Assembly: GCF_024437745.1 (NCBI RefSeq)
Contig: NZ_JANFNY010000006.1
Coordinates: 35,007 to 99,006, forward strand
DNA from: Roseomonas sp. GC11
GTDB taxonomy: Bacteria; Pseudomonadota; Alphaproteobacteria; Acetobacterales; Acetobacteraceae
Direction of reading: 5' to 3'
DNA: 64,000 bases
The stretch's first letter is position 1; each line of letters opens with the position of its first letter. The notes beneath the pieces are model-generated. The model saw only the letters and a list, made by a program, of their open reading frames with translations. It had not been told where the DNA came from and made no database searches. Shown here piece after piece: positions 63,924 through 64,000 of the stretch. The position numbers and the translations under genes were made by a program.

Positions 63924-64000
<77 letters not shown>

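Overview
The window is a gene-dense, roughly 73% GC chromosomal segment of an alphaproteobacterium. The best fit is an Acetobacteraceae (Roseomonas-like) genome. The support is the order bamE / CBP3-like chaperone / YceD, the order rpiB-glyA-nrdR-ribD-ribE-ribB-ribH-nusB-thiL, eno next to a DivIC/FtsB-like gene, a UPF0262 gene, and intergenic hairpin repeats of a kind I associate with that family. Taxonomy is inferred from gene order and composition only. No tRNA, rRNA, CRISPR array, insertion sequence or prophage was found. The last 75 bases are a homopolymer G run that looks like a contig-end artefact.

Layout. 1-1.6 kb: partial yceD, a cytochrome bc1 assembly chaperone and divergent bamE. 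1.8-11 kb: one long minus-strand housekeeping run (rpiB, glyA, nrdR, an acetyltransferase, ribD, ribE, ribBX-type ribB, ribH, nusB, thiL, MFS), mostly joined by 1-4 nt stop/start overlaps. 11-20 kb: hemB, a YXWGXW protein, a lipoprotein esterase, an aldehyde dehydrogenase, an HWE-type sensor kinase, an AmpG-like permease and a small conserved protein. 20-25 kb: a Fur-box-controlled siderophore receptor plus esterase, then smpB and dapA. 25-34.6 kb: plus-strand housekeeping (lytic transglycosylase, pgpA, pncC, secG, pyrG, a CHASE-GGDEF cyclase, eno, ftsB-like). 34.7-38.6 kb: lysR/yeiH pair, racemase, DUF983 and UPF0262. 38.9-43.6 kb: a three-gene overlapping cassette of two polysaccharide-pyruvyl-transferase-like proteins and a tandemly duplicated alpha/beta-hydrolase. 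43.8-53 kb: mtnA, a solute-binding protein, rhodanese, a solitary ParA ATPase coupled to an acetyltransferase, an orphan gene of lower GC, a DMT transporter, and a Nudix-alaX-sseA-metC run. 53-58 kb: glgX, a zur / hisI / COG0523 zinc locus with a palindromic operator, and a bacterial GOLPH3-like gene. 58-64 kb: small catabolic and regulatory units (amidohydrolase + GntR, a TctC-like binding protein, a thioredoxin-fold/2OG oxygenase fusion, and an FCD regulator with a divergent dihydrodipicolinate-synthase-family lyase).

The most unusual features are: (i) a modular family of intergenic hairpin repeats present, whole or as a remnant, at all ten convergent gene junctions; (ii) the 38.9-43.6 kb cassette, in which the two halves of the hydrolase share a 136-bp tract differing at only two third-codon positions, pointing to recent gene conversion; (iii) a receiver-like domain on the sensor kinase without its phospho-acceptor aspartate; (iv) the RibB protein with a GTP cyclohydrolase II domain lacking its zinc cysteines; and (v) the zinc locus built around a perfect 6+6 palindrome.
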